Positions 1 through 8,295 of a DNA stretch of 64,000 bases are shown here, piece by piece. A program made the position numbers and the translations under genes. The stretch lies in NCBI GenBank assembly GCA_900543145.1, contig UQPZ01000001.1, forward strand, positions 186,001 through 250,000, written 5' to 3'. Within the stretch, counting starts at the first letter, position 1. Every line of letters starts with the position of its first letter. The DNA comes from an uncultured Ruminococcus sp. GTDB taxonomy: Bacteria; Bacillota; Clostridia; Oscillospirales; Ruminococcaceae. Under the pieces are notes generated by a model, which was not told where the DNA came from, did not search any database, and saw only the letters and a program-made list of their open reading frames with translations.

Positions 1-25
1 TTTACATAATTACTTCACTCAATAA

Positions 26-60
26 ACAGAGCGGATCAGTGATCTGCTCTGTTTTATTTA
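26..60 (+). terminator. Rho-independent terminator of a gene left of the window
   Basis: A 13-bp stem (positions 26-38 with 40-52, starting ACAGAGC and ending GCTCTGT) is followed by a T-rich run. It points rightward, so it should end a gene that lies before the window. Confidence 0.7.
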
Positions 61-90
61 TACGGGAATTTGTCCGTAAATATTACAAAG

Positions 91-117
91 AACCGGCAGA
101 ATTAAACTCTGCCGGTT
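91..117 (-). terminator. Terminator hairpin of the exporter/two-component operon
   Basis: AACCGGCAGA (91-100) pairs perfectly with TCTGCCGGTT (108-117), directly after the stop codon of the leftward response-regulator gene. The T-run on the minus strand is only moderate, so termination strength is uncertain. Confidence 0.55.
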
Positions 118-120
118 CAA

Positions 121-738
121 TTATTTTGTAAGATATTTTACTGCTATCTGAGTTCGGTGATCAAGCCCGGTCTTTTCAAGAATAACGCTTATATAATTTC
201 GTACTGTTCCGTTTGAAATATAAAGCTTATCGGCTATTTCCTGATTAGATAAACCTTTTGCTATTAATTTCACTATATCGTTTTCCCGTTCCGTTAGAAG
301 CGTAAATATGCTGGACGCTCCGCTTCTTCCTACGCGTTCACGGACATATTTCAAAATATCGTCCTGAAATACCGTTCCGCCGGTACTGACAGTACGAATT
401 GAATTAAATATCATTTCGGCGGGGCTGTTTTTCAGAATATATCCGCTTACTCCTGATTTCAGCGCTTTTATTATAAAATCTTCCTCGTCAAAGGTAGTAA
501 GCAGCAAAGGGGAGCAGAGCGACTCTTTTATCATAAAGCCGGCCGCTTCGATACCGTCCATTACAGGCATTCGGATATCCAGCAAGGCAACGTCTGTCTT
601 ATAGCTGCGGCTGAGAGCGACCGCTTCTTTGCCGTTTGCGGCTATTCCGATAATATTAAAATCGCTCTGGGATTCTATAAGCATTTTAAGCCCGTCCCGT
701 ATCAATGCGTCATCGTCTGCGATCAATATATTTATCAT
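121..738 (-). CDS. NarL/LuxR-family response regulator
   Basis: Cytoplasmic DNA-binding response regulator of 205 residues, partner of the adjacent histidine kinase. The receiver domain spans about residues 1-120, with the acidic cluster D8-D10, the expected phospho-acceptor D54 (LLDIRMP) and a conserved lysine near residue 104 (YILK). A LuxR/GerE helix-turn-helix follows at about 142-190 (LTEREND, NQEIADKLYISNGTVRNYI). I chose the ATG at 738 because it overlaps the kinase stop codon as ATGA and opens straight into the receiver fold; a longer reading frame upstream adds nothing domain-like. It is the last gene of a leftward operon with two ABC permeases and an ATPase, so it probably activates that operon, most likely at the direct repeats at 5154-5187. 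Confidence 0.92.
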   Translation of the reverse strand: MINILIADDDALIRDGLKMLIESQSDFNIIGIAANGKEAVALSRSYKTDVALLDIRMPVMDGIEAAGFMIKESLCSPLLLTTFDEEDFIIKALKSGVSGYILKNSPAEMIFNSIRTVSTGGTVFQDDILKYVRERVGRSGASSIFTLLTERENDIVKLIAKGLSNQEIADKLYISNGTVRNYISVILEKTGLDHRTQIAVKYLTK

Positions 739-1859
739 AGTTCTGACTCCCGAATAAAAATTGTTAATACGGAAAATCCGTTCTGACCGTTTCTGAATAT
801 ACATCTGCCGCCGCAGACAGCAGTGCGTTCTTCTATTGATTCAAGACCCATTCCTTTATCGAAGCTGCTTGACGATTTGCCGTTGTCCTTTAATTCAACC
901 CGGATTATTTTACTGTAGGACTGGATACTCACTGAAAAGCTGTCGGCATCCGAGTGTTTAAGGGTATTGGTAAGAGCTTCGGTAAGGTTTTCCCGTATGC
1001 AAAGCCATACCTGAGGGGGTATATTATCAAGACGTTCGGATACGCTTATTTCGGTTTTTATATTATAGCTTATAGAAAACTGTTTCAGTAAAGTTTTAAT
1101 ACCGCTAAGCCCCAGGGTTTCTCTGTCGGGACGTTCCTCTCTGAGTGAAGCGCGGATACGGTCTACACCCTTTCTGAGATTTTCAACAGCTTTATCCAAT
1201 ATCTCTTCAGCTTTATCAGGAGCTGACCTGAGATTTATTTTTGCCGCTTCAAGCATTATGATACTGCCAGAAATACCATGCCCCAGCTCGTCATGTATTC
1301 GGGCGGCGAACCTGTTTCTTTCCTCAAGTGCAGAAGATCGCTTCGACGACGAAGCGTAGCTTTTCATATCTGCGATTTTCTGTTTTTGTTCTGCCAGCCG
1401 TGTTCTATAATCAGTTAATTCGTCCTGATAATTTAAAAGCTTTTCAACGGCTGATCTGCCGATGAAAAAGAAAACGGTGCAGATCAAAGCCGTAACTGCG
1501 GAAACAAGATCAGGAGTGAAGATCATAGTCATAAGAAGCAGTGCAACTCCCGAGATCGACCAGAACGAGGAGTTTGTTATAAGCGAGTCTGCTGTACACA
1601 GAAAAATAACGGCAAGCAGAGGGAAAAAGAACGATTTATCGGTATAAAGGCATATTACTGCGCTTACTGTAGAAATGATCAGGGAAGCTATTCTGCTGAA
1701 TTTATATCTGTATAAAAAAGCGTCTGCGAAAAGTAAGCAGCACAATGAGAGAGAGGATATTACCGCTGTGGCAGCGTCGCTTTCTCCCATAATACAATAT
1801 GCAGCACAGGCGGCAAGTGCCGTCAGCTTAACGGTAAGGTAAAGTACAGCTTTATTCAT
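735..1859 (-). CDS. Intramembrane-sensing sensor histidine kinase (HisKA_3 type)
   Basis: Sensor kinase of 374 residues. About five hydrophobic segments fill residues 5-135 with no sizeable extracellular domain, so it probably senses within the membrane. A coiled-coil linker (about 140-180) leads to the NarL-type dimerisation box RFAARIHDELGHG with likely phospho-acceptor H189. The HATPase domain shows an N-box (NLTEALTNTLKHSD) and glycine box (DNGKSSSSFDKGMGLES). It overlaps the response-regulator gene by 4 bp, indicating translational coupling. Small HisKA_3 kinases of this shape partner drug exporters, for example LnrJ of Bacillus subtilis. The ligand cannot be read from the sequence; a membrane-active antibiotic or peptide is a guess from context. 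Confidence 0.92.
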   Translation of the reverse strand: MNKAVLYLTVKLTALAACAAYCIMGESDAATAVISSLSLCCLLFADAFLYRYKFSRIASLIISTVSAVICLYTDKSFFFPLLAVIFLCTADSLITNSSFWSISGVALLLMTMIFTPDLVSAVTALICTVFFFIGRSAVEKLLNYQDELTDYRTRLAEQKQKIADMKSYASSSKRSSALEERNRFAARIHDELGHGISGSIIMLEAAKINLRSAPDKAEEILDKAVENLRKGVDRIRASLREERPDRETLGLSGIKTLLKQFSISYNIKTEISVSERLDNIPPQVWLCIRENLTEALTNTLKHSDADSFSVSIQSYSKIIRVELKDNGKSSSSFDKGMGLESIEERTAVCGGRCIFRNGQNGFSVLTIFIRESEL

Positions 1860-1889
1860 AAACAGTTGCTCCGTAATATTTCTAATCGA

Positions 1890-3041
1890 TCAGCGGTTTT
1901 TCTTTTTTGTATATATCATTGCGGAGATCAGATACATAAGAACCGCAAAAAGCGCAAGTATAATAAGATTTGAAATGCAGCTGCTGTCAGGGTCGGCAGT
2001 TTTCCTTTTAATAATATCCATAAACCAATATTGCGGCATAATATATGAAAAGTTTTTAAGCGCTCCTACACTGTCAGTTATCGGAAACCATGCTCCGCCG
2101 AGAATACAGCCGATAGTGCCGAAGCCTATGACTATAGTGGTTATAGCCATTCTTGAAGCTTCCAGCATTGAAAGCATTAAAGCAAAACCTATTACAAAAA
2201 GAATATACAGCAGATACATAAGTACTGCAAGTCCGTAGCTTATACCGATATAGTAACCGCGTATAAAAATAGTTATCAGAGGAACAGCGCCAAGAAGTAT
2301 ACAAAGGGCGGCTCCGAATACCGCAGTACCGATTATATATTCATAAGGCTTTACATTTGAGATCTGCATACGCTCATAGGTTTTTGTGGACTTATCGTCA
2401 AGCACTGTAAATGAAACTATTATGCATACTGACATTACGATCATAATGAAAAATCCGGAAGATATTTCAAATGCCGCCGCAGTAGTTTCATCCTTGTCGT
2501 ATTCAACAGCATTCTCGGTTGTGAGCGTAACGTTCTCCTGTGATATATCGGAAAGAATATTTTGAAGTTTATTTCCGTTGCCTTCCGACGCCTGAACGGC
2601 TATGGACAGACTTTGCATATAAATATCAATATATGACCGGATAAAGGCTGTATTTTCATAATCATTTGCTGTTGTAACGGTAAGAGGCATGACAGTTCCG
2701 CCGACTGCTTCCGAATCAAATCCCTGCGGTATTTCTATTATAGCAGAAATATCAGTATTAATCAATAGCCTTGACTGCTCATCAAAGGATAACCCTGTTT
2801 GTACGTCCATATTAAGATTTTCGGAGAGATAGTCTTTAAAATTATCCGAAAGAGGACTTTTATCATTATCTACAACGCCTACTGAGATCCTGTCGTTTCC
2901 GCTTTTAGACCCTAACATATCTTGCGCCATTGCGAAAGTTTCAAAACATACGCAGAGCATTAACGCTCCCAGCAGTGCAATGAGAACAAACATACGGTTT
3001 CTCTTTACGGCGTTTTTCATGATTTTAATAATACTGCTCAT
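1890..3041 (-). CDS. ABC-2 type exporter permease, second subunit
   Basis: Integral membrane protein of 383 residues with the ABC-2 layout: one N-terminal transmembrane helix (about 17-39), an extracytoplasmic stretch of about 140 residues containing the conserved IEIPQGF segment, then five or six helices from about 190 to the C-terminus. It starts on the last base of the preceding permease stop codon, so translation is coupled. With the other permease and the ATPase it should form a heteromeric exporter of the LnrLMN or YhgE/ABC-2 kind. The substrate is not deducible. The kinase gene follows 30 bp downstream. Confidence 0.88.
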   Translation of the reverse strand: MSSIIKIMKNAVKRNRMFVLIALLGALMLCVCFETFAMAQDMLGSKSGNDRISVGVVDNDKSPLSDNFKDYLSENLNMDVQTGLSFDEQSRLLINTDISAIIEIPQGFDSEAVGGTVMPLTVTTANDYENTAFIRSYIDIYMQSLSIAVQASEGNGNKLQNILSDISQENVTLTTENAVEYDKDETTAAAFEISSGFFIMIVMSVCIIVSFTVLDDKSTKTYERMQISNVKPYEYIIGTAVFGAALCILLGAVPLITIFIRGYYIGISYGLAVLMYLLYILFVIGFALMLSMLEASRMAITTIVIGFGTIGCILGGAWFPITDSVGALKNFSYIMPQYWFMDIIKRKTADPDSSCISNLIILALFAVLMYLISAMIYTKKKNR

Positions 3042-4138
3042 TATACGCCCTCCTTTCTGCTGAATTTTAAAACTCCCAGCATCATAAGAGCAATAAATAT
3101 TGCGGCGCTTACGGCGGTTACCTTAACAGCCGCCTCCTTATTTCCGAAAAGAGTAAGCTCAAAAGCCGCCTGTTGGATTATATAAGGCGGACAGATATTT
3201 GTAAATCCCTCTATATATATTTCTTTTGAAAATGAGCCGGAGAAGAACAGCATTATCCACGCCAGCGGCTGAAAAACTGCACCGGGGGAAATCTTTTTAA
3301 AAAACAATCCTGCAAACACACCGACAGACAGCGCTGCTAATGAAGCTGTAAACAGCATGAGAAACAGCAGCAGATTATTGACTGTTCCGTCAGCGTAATG
3401 AGCTCCGAAGAACACAATACTGACTACCATTATAACCGCTATCTGTATTATCGTCATAGGGAATGCGCCTAATATTTTAGCAAAAAACAATTTAGCGCGG
3501 CTTATAGGCGATATGTACAGTCTATACATAGTATTATCCCTATATTCGCTGACAAAGCATTCACCGCCTGCGATCATAGAACACATAAATACTGTCATAA
3601 CGACCATTGCGACTGCGTAATAATCTATCATTGAGCGTTCTATTCCAAGTCCTTTGGTTATTGTATATTCCTGATCGGAGGGCTGAAGCTGAGTAAGCGC
3701 AAGAGGATCGTCCGTATTTGCCGCACAGGCAGTATAGGTTTGGTTCATATAAAGAAAGCCTTTGGTCATAGCTTCTAAAGAACGGTTCTTGATACCGTCA
3801 TCTCCCGTTAAAAGCATTATATTATTTTCTTTTGTCACGGCGCAGGCGGAAAGCTTTCCGGCTTTTACCTCAGCTTCTGCCTTCTCCATGGAATCAAAAT
3901 GCTTTAAGGTGAGTATATCCTGTTCTTCAAGGTCTTTAAAATATTCTTCAGCTAAATCTGAACCGTCCTCAGAATAGTATCCTAAGGTTATTTTTCCTAT
4001 CTCATAATCGGATATATCCAGATTTTCAAGCAGGTTTCCCAGAAGAAATACCATTAGCGAGGGGAAAAAGATACAGAAAAAAAGCTGGCTGCCCGCTCTG
4101 AAAAACCCTTTGATCTCTTTTATTATAACTGCAAGCAT
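3041..4138 (-). CDS. ABC-2 type exporter permease, first subunit
   Basis: Membrane subunit of 365 residues with one N-terminal helix (about 17-37), an extracytoplasmic domain of about 140 residues and a C-terminal bundle of about five helices ending in a short basic tail. It has the same architecture as the next permease but differs in sequence, which fits a heterodimeric exporter. It lies 12 bp downstream of the ATPase gene and abuts the second permease. The stretch SEYRDNTMYRLYISPISR before the second helix is typical of ABC-2 permeases, where it forms the coupling helix contacting the ATPase. Confidence 0.88.
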   Translation of the reverse strand: MLAVIIKEIKGFFRAGSQLFFCIFFPSLMVFLLGNLLENLDISDYEIGKITLGYYSEDGSDLAEEYFKDLEEQDILTLKHFDSMEKAEAEVKAGKLSACAVTKENNIMLLTGDDGIKNRSLEAMTKGFLYMNQTYTACAANTDDPLALTQLQPSDQEYTITKGLGIERSMIDYYAVAMVVMTVFMCSMIAGGECFVSEYRDNTMYRLYISPISRAKLFFAKILGAFPMTIIQIAVIMVVSIVFFGAHYADGTVNNLLLFLMLFTASLAALSVGVFAGLFFKKISPGAVFQPLAWIMLFFSGSFSKEIYIEGFTNICPPYIIQQAAFELTLFGNKEAAVKVTAVSAAIFIALMMLGVLKFSRKEGV

Positions 4139-4150
4139 TATTTCGCACCC

Positions 4151-5098
4151 CTATCTCATTTCGTGACCCGTAAGCGTCAGGAATACGCTGTCAAGGTCGG
4201 GAATCTCGGATACAACGCTTATGATCGGCAGCCTGAGCTGTCTTATATGTTCAAGTATTTCAGAAAAATCAGAACATTCCAGGGTTGTTTCGATCTGTAT
4301 TATATCACCGCTGACAGCAGCCGCATGAACGGAGGGGAGATTGACTGTGTTTTTGATAAACTGTTTTTCGTCAAAGTCAGATGGTATTCTGGTTTTTAGC
4401 TTAAAGCATTTATAATCTGTAACCAATGATACAAGCTCTTGTTCAGTTCCGCAGGCTACAAGCTGTCCCTTGTCAATAATGGCTATCCTGTCGCATATCT
4501 GTTCTACCTCGTTCATATAATGTGATGTATAAATTACCGTAGCTCCCCGCTCTCTCAGAACTTTAATTGAATTGAGAATATGTTCTCTTGACTGCGCGTC
4601 AACACCTACTGTCGGTTCGTCCATAATAATAAGCTGCGGAGAATGGGCAATTCCGCAGGCAATATTCAGACGGCGTTTCATTCCTCCCGACATATGCTTC
4701 GGCTTCATTTTAGACTTATCGGCAAGTCCGACAAATCCAAGAGCTTCATTTGCTGCGTCATCAAGCTCTTTTCCCTTTATTCCATAAAGTGAAGCAAAGA
4801 ACTTAACGTTCTCAGCAGCCGAAAGAAAGGGATATACGGCTATATCCTGAGGCACTAAGCCTATAAGCCTTTTAATTTCGTTCCTGTGCTTTTCAATATT
4901 CATTCCGGCGATTTCGACTGTACCTTTTGTGTAACCGTCCAGTGTTGTCATTATGTTTATTGCAGTTGATTTTCCTGCGCCGTTAGGCCCGAGCAGTCCG
5001 AATATCTCGCCTTTTTCGACTGAAAAGCTGAGATTGTCCAATGCGCAGAAATCTCCGTAGTTTTTTATAAGATTTTTTACCGATACAAACTCATTCAT
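4151..5098 (-). CDS. ABC exporter ATP-binding protein (DrrA/LnrL-like)
   Basis: Cytoplasmic ATPase of 315 residues that powers the two ABC-2 permeases downstream. It shows Walker A GPNGAGKST (residues 37-45), the Q-loop region (GLVPQD), ABC signature MSGGMKRR, Walker B plus D-loop LIIMDEPTVGVD, and a switch histidine (YTSHYMNEVEQ). A C-terminal extension of about 80 residues is typical of the DrrA/CcmA drug-export group. The ATG at 5098 follows AAAGGA at a good distance. First gene of the leftward operon; its promoter region carries two 12-bp direct repeats. Resistance to a linearmycin-like or other amphipathic compound is inferred from gene order only. Confidence 0.93.
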   Translation of the reverse strand: MNEFVSVKNLIKNYGDFCALDNLSFSVEKGEIFGLLGPNGAGKSTAINIMTTLDGYTKGTVEIAGMNIEKHRNEIKRLIGLVPQDIAVYPFLSAAENVKFFASLYGIKGKELDDAANEALGFVGLADKSKMKPKHMSGGMKRRLNIACGIAHSPQLIIMDEPTVGVDAQSREHILNSIKVLRERGATVIYTSHYMNEVEQICDRIAIIDKGQLVACGTEQELVSLVTDYKCFKLKTRIPSDFDEKQFIKNTVNLPSVHAAAVSGDIIQIETTLECSDFSEILEHIRQLRLPIISVVSEIPDLDSVFLTLTGHEMR

Positions 5099-5123
5099 GT
5101 TGACACGTCCTTTCTATGGTTTA

Positions 5124-5187
5124 AGTATATCACAATAATTTAAGATCGGTAAGTTACATTTGACAGAATATCGTATTACATTTGTCA
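5124..5187 (-). promoter_or_regulatory. Promoter with tandem direct repeats for the exporter operon
   Basis: Reading leftward, TGACAAATGTAA (5176-5187) and TGTCAAATGTAA (5154-5165) are direct repeats with 11 of 12 matches, starting 22 bp apart, about two helical turns. They sit just upstream of a poor -35 (TTACCG, 5147-5152), 17 bp from a fair -10 (TATACT, 5124-5129). A weak -35 next to helically phased repeats is the usual layout for a promoter activated by a response regulator, probably the NarL-type protein of the same operon. Confidence 0.6.
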
Positions 5188-5203
5188 TATTGCTGTATGA
5201 TAT

Positions 5204-5255
5204 AACTGCGCCGGCAGTCTAAAAGCCTGCCGGCGCAGTTTGTTTTTGTTTTATA
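5204..5255 (+). terminator. Strong hairpin with rightward T-run, no rightward gene before it
   Basis: AACTGCGCCGGCAG (5204-5217) and CTGCCGGCGCAGTT (5227-5240) form a perfect 14-bp GC-rich stem. The U-rich run (TTTGTTTTTGTTTT) lies on the right, so by sequence it terminates rightward transcription. However, the genes on both sides are transcribed leftward. It may still end the leftward HD-domain transcript or block antisense reading. Confidence 0.55.
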
Positions 5256-5311
5256 ATAAATAATATAAGTTCTGAATTTACCGAGTAAGAAGCCGCAGGC
5301 AGATATTCCGT

Positions 5312-5911
5312 TCAGAGCTTTCCGCCCTCCATTAAAAACGTAGCTTCCATATCTGCAATATGAACGGCGAGAGCAAGCGGAAACATTTCAAGAGCCTTGC
5401 CGATAGTATTTTTATTTTCTTCTCCGGAAAAACCCATATGCCATCTGATCGCAAAGGCTTCCTCTCTGGTAAGCCTCATAAAACCGGTAATTATGTAGAC
5501 CGATTTTTCGCCGTGACCGTAGGGAAGCTGATCGTAAAAATCAAAATAGGGAACCTTTTCCCATACCCCGTCATCGTTTTTAGCATTTCGGTAGCTTATT
5601 CTGTAAAGGTTGACCTTGCATATATCGTGAAGCAGTGCTACAATAGCTATGCTTTCATCGGAAAAGTCTAGGCCGTACAGTTCTTTTACACGCTCTCGTT
5701 CGCAGTAATCCTTCAGGCATTCGTAGACGTTTATCGAATGCTCGCACAGGCCGCCTTCATAGGCTCCATGATATCTGGTGGAAGCCGGAGCGGCAAAAAA
5801 ATCGCTGCTTTCCGATAACAGCCATTCAAGAAGCCGTTCTGAACCGGGCCGGGTAATATGCTCTTTGTAAATGCTTATAAATCTGTCCTTTAAAGCTTTG
5901 ATATTTTCCAT
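5312..5911 (-). CDS. HD-domain metal-dependent phosphohydrolase
   Basis: Probable cytoplasmic hydrolase of 199 residues. The HD signature is visible: a histidine in YHGAYEGGLCEHSINV, the HD pair in ALLHDICK at about residue 93, and later HG and H residues (PYGHGEKS, IRWHMGF) that would complete the metal site. The family includes phosphodiesterases, nucleotidases and tRNA/oligoribonuclease-type enzymes; nothing here fixes the substrate. A strong ribosome site (GAGGAGG) precedes the ATG. It is a single-gene unit with AT-rich DNA upstream and is separated from the exporter operon by its promoter region. Confidence 0.85.
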   Translation of the reverse strand: MENIKALKDRFISIYKEHITRPGSERLLEWLLSESSDFFAAPASTRYHGAYEGGLCEHSINVYECLKDYCERERVKELYGLDFSDESIAIVALLHDICKVNLYRISYRNAKNDDGVWEKVPYFDFYDQLPYGHGEKSVYIITGFMRLTREEAFAIRWHMGFSGEENKNTIGKALEMFPLALAVHIADMEATFLMEGGKL

Positions 5912-6381
5912 TTAAATTCCTCCTCGGCAAATTGTTTTTACGAATTGTATTTTCGAGTTTATATCTTTGTTAAACTATTTATTTTGACTTAAACACTTAT
6001 CTTTGAAGTATATGCCGGTCATGTCTAGAAAAAACCATATCAAAAGAATTATTTGTGCTATTATACAATATATTTTTTCATAATACACCTCTATCATATC
6101 AGTTTATTCTGCTAAACCTGAGAACTTAAATTGATGATATTTACACAAGCAATGCGTATTATTAAACAGCAGTAAAAATATAATTTATATAATTATAACA
6201 TATTTTTTATTAAAAGAAAAGTAGTTTATAAAATTTTAATTACACTTGATTTTATTTGCTGTTTGTGATATTATAAATAAAGATTATAAGCGGATATGAG
6301 GGGATTTTGTTTTCATTCTGAATGAAATCCCATACAATACAGTATTGACTGCGTTAATGAACGCTGAAAGGAGTTTTGACT
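5912..6381. other. AT-rich intergenic region between HD hydrolase and glmS
   Basis: This 470-bp stretch has no credible reading frame. It must hold the leftward promoter of the HD gene and holds the rightward glmS promoter (6246-6274). The presumed glmS leader contains an imperfect hairpin at about 6300-6330 (GGGATTTT...AAATCCC with an inner TTCATT/AATGAA stem). I looked for the conserved core of the glmS ribozyme and did not find it. Confidence 0.6.
6246..6274 (+). promoter_or_regulatory. glmS promoter
   Basis: TTGATT (6246-6251), a 17-bp spacer and TATTAT (6269-6274) match the housekeeping sigma pattern. This implies a leader of about 100 nt before glmS. Confidence 0.6.
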
Positions 6382-8205
6382 ATGTGCGGTATAGTCGGTT
6401 ATGTTGGAAAAGAGGATTGTACAAAGGTTTTGCTCGACGCTCTGAGCAAGTTGGAATACAGAGGTTACGATTCTGCCGGAATTGCAGTTTTTCAGGACGG
6501 TGAAATAAAGGTAAGCAAGACTAAAGGAAGAATTGCTGACCTGAAAGAAAAGATTTATAAGGACGGAGTTATTCACGGAGGTTCATGCGGTATAGGTCAT
6601 ACAAGATGGGCTACTCACGGAGAACCGTCGGATATTAATTCACACCCTCACGGTAACGCAAAGATATCTATTGTTCATAATGGAATAATAGAAAATTATC
6701 AGAAGATAAAAAGCTTTCTGCAAAAAAAAGGCTATGTTTTTGAAAGCCAGACTGATACGGAAACGGTTGCAAAGCTTCTTGATTATTATTATAACGGTAA
6801 TCCGCTGGAAACTATACAGAAGGTTCTCGGCGATATTGAGGGTTCGTATGCTCTCGGGATCGTATTCAAGGATTTTCCTGAGTCGGTTTATGCGGTAAGA
6901 AAGGATTCTCCGTTGATTGTGGGAGTAGGAGAAGACGAGGCGTTTATCGCTTCTGACGTTCCGGCTATATTAAAATTTACAAGGAATTATTATCTGCTTG
7001 AAGCAGATGAGATAGCTGTCCTCAGCGGAGGAAAGGCTCAGATCTTTGATAAATACGGAACTCCTGCAGAGAAGCAGCTGATGGTTGCAGACTGGGATAT
7101 GGAAGCAGCTGAAAAGGGCGGCTATGAGCATTTTATGCTAAAGGAAATAAATGAGCAGCCGAACGCAATAAAGCAGACCATCTCTCCCCGTATCAAAGAC
7201 GGAATGCCTGATCTTGAGGAATGCGGATTGACTGCGGAAAAGTTGGCTTCATACAGCAGTATATTTGTAGTTGCCTGCGGAACAGCCATGCACGCAGGAT
7301 TGGTGGGGAAATATGTTATTGAAAAGCTTGCAAGAGTGCCGGTTACCGTAGATGTAGCGTCTGAATTTCGCTACAGAGATCCTATAATCGGCAAGGGAGA
7401 TCTTGTTATTGTAGTATCTCAGTCCGGAGAAACTGCGGATACGCTTGAGGCGCTGAAGCTTTCAAAGCGTCTTGGCGCACAGACTCTTGCTATAGTCAAC
7501 GTTGTAGGCTCTTCAATCGCAAGAGAGGCTGATATGGTTATTTATACTCATGCCGGTCCTGAAATTTCCGTAGCGTCAACAAAGGCTTACAGCGTTCAGA
7601 TCTCGGTGTTTTATCTGCTTGCTTTTTTGCTTTCCTATTCAAAGGGCACTATTTCCGAGGACGAATGCAGGCGTCTTACCTCTGTTCTTGAGGGCGTTCC
7701 CAATATGATAGACGTTATCTTAAAGCAGGAAAAGTCCTGTCAGTATGTAGCTTCACAGCTTATTAATGCTGAAAATCTGCTGTATATCGGAAGAGGGCTT
7801 GATTACGCTCTTTCGATGGAGGGCTCATTAAAGCTTAAGGAGATCTCATATATTCATTCCGAGTCCTATGCCGCCGGTGAGCTAAAGCACGGAACTATTT
7901 CGCTGGTTACCGAGAGTATGCCGCTTATTGCCGTTGCAACTCAGCGCGATCTGTTTGACAAAACCGTCAGCAACGCCAAAGAGGTAAAAGCAAGGGGAGG
8001 AAAGGTTATTTTCGTTACCCACAATTATATTAATGTTGACGACGATGTTGCGGATTATAAGATCGGTCTTCCGACGATAGACGATATTCTTATGCCAATG
8101 CTTACCGTTGTGCCGCTGCAGCTTATTGCGTATTATACGTCAGTTCTCAGAGGGAATGATGTTGACAAGCCTAGAAATCTTGCTAAATCAGTAACTGTTG
8201 AATAG
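6382..8205 (+). CDS. glmS: Glutamine--fructose-6-phosphate aminotransferase (isomerizing)
   Basis: Makes glucosamine-6-phosphate from fructose-6-phosphate and glutamine, the first step to UDP-GlcNAc for peptidoglycan. The 607 residues match the family's usual length. The N-terminal glutaminase domain begins MCGIVGYVG, where the cysteine after Met1 is the nucleophile, followed by the HTRWATHG and HNGIIEN motifs. Two SIS sugar-isomerase domains follow (SQSGETADT; SIAREAD; ASTKAYSVQ), ending in KPRNLAKSVTVE, the conserved C-tail. I place the start at the ATG at 6382 after AAAGGAG because the catalytic cysteine must be residue 2; a TTG six bases earlier is rejected. It is preceded by its own promoter. 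Confidence 0.98.
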   Translation: MCGIVGYVGKEDCTKVLLDALSKLEYRGYDSAGIAVFQDGEIKVSKTKGRIADLKEKIYKDGVIHGGSCGIGHTRWATHGEPSDINSHPHGNAKISIVHNGIIENYQKIKSFLQKKGYVFESQTDTETVAKLLDYYYNGNPLETIQKVLGDIEGSYALGIVFKDFPESVYAVRKDSPLIVGVGEDEAFIASDVPAILKFTRNYYLLEADEIAVLSGGKAQIFDKYGTPAEKQLMVADWDMEAAEKGGYEHFMLKEINEQPNAIKQTISPRIKDGMPDLEECGLTAEKLASYSSIFVVACGTAMHAGLVGKYVIEKLARVPVTVDVASEFRYRDPIIGKGDLVIVVSQSGETADTLEALKLSKRLGAQTLAIVNVVGSSIAREADMVIYTHAGPEISVASTKAYSVQISVFYLLAFLLSYSKGTISEDECRRLTSVLEGVPNMIDVILKQEKSCQYVASQLINAENLLYIGRGLDYALSMEGSLKLKEISYIHSESYAAGELKHGTISLVTESMPLIAVATQRDLFDKTVSNAKEVKARGGKVIFVTHNYINVDDDVADYKIGLPTIDDILMPMLTVVPLQLIAYYTSVLRGNDVDKPRNLAKSVTVE

Positions 8206-8295
8206 CTTTTACAGATTTTCAGCGGCGCTCCGAGGTTTTTATCTGGCAGGCTCTTATGCGGTCGATTTCATCCTTCTATGAGAGGAGATAACATT

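Noticed and set aside
6282..6381. Possible glmS ribozyme in the leader of glmS
   Set aside because: The conserved catalytic core is not visible and the leader is too short for the full fold.
8278..8295. ATG start for the diguanylate cyclase
   Set aside because: The AGAGGAG ribosome site lies inside this extension and is correctly spaced for the TTG at 8296.
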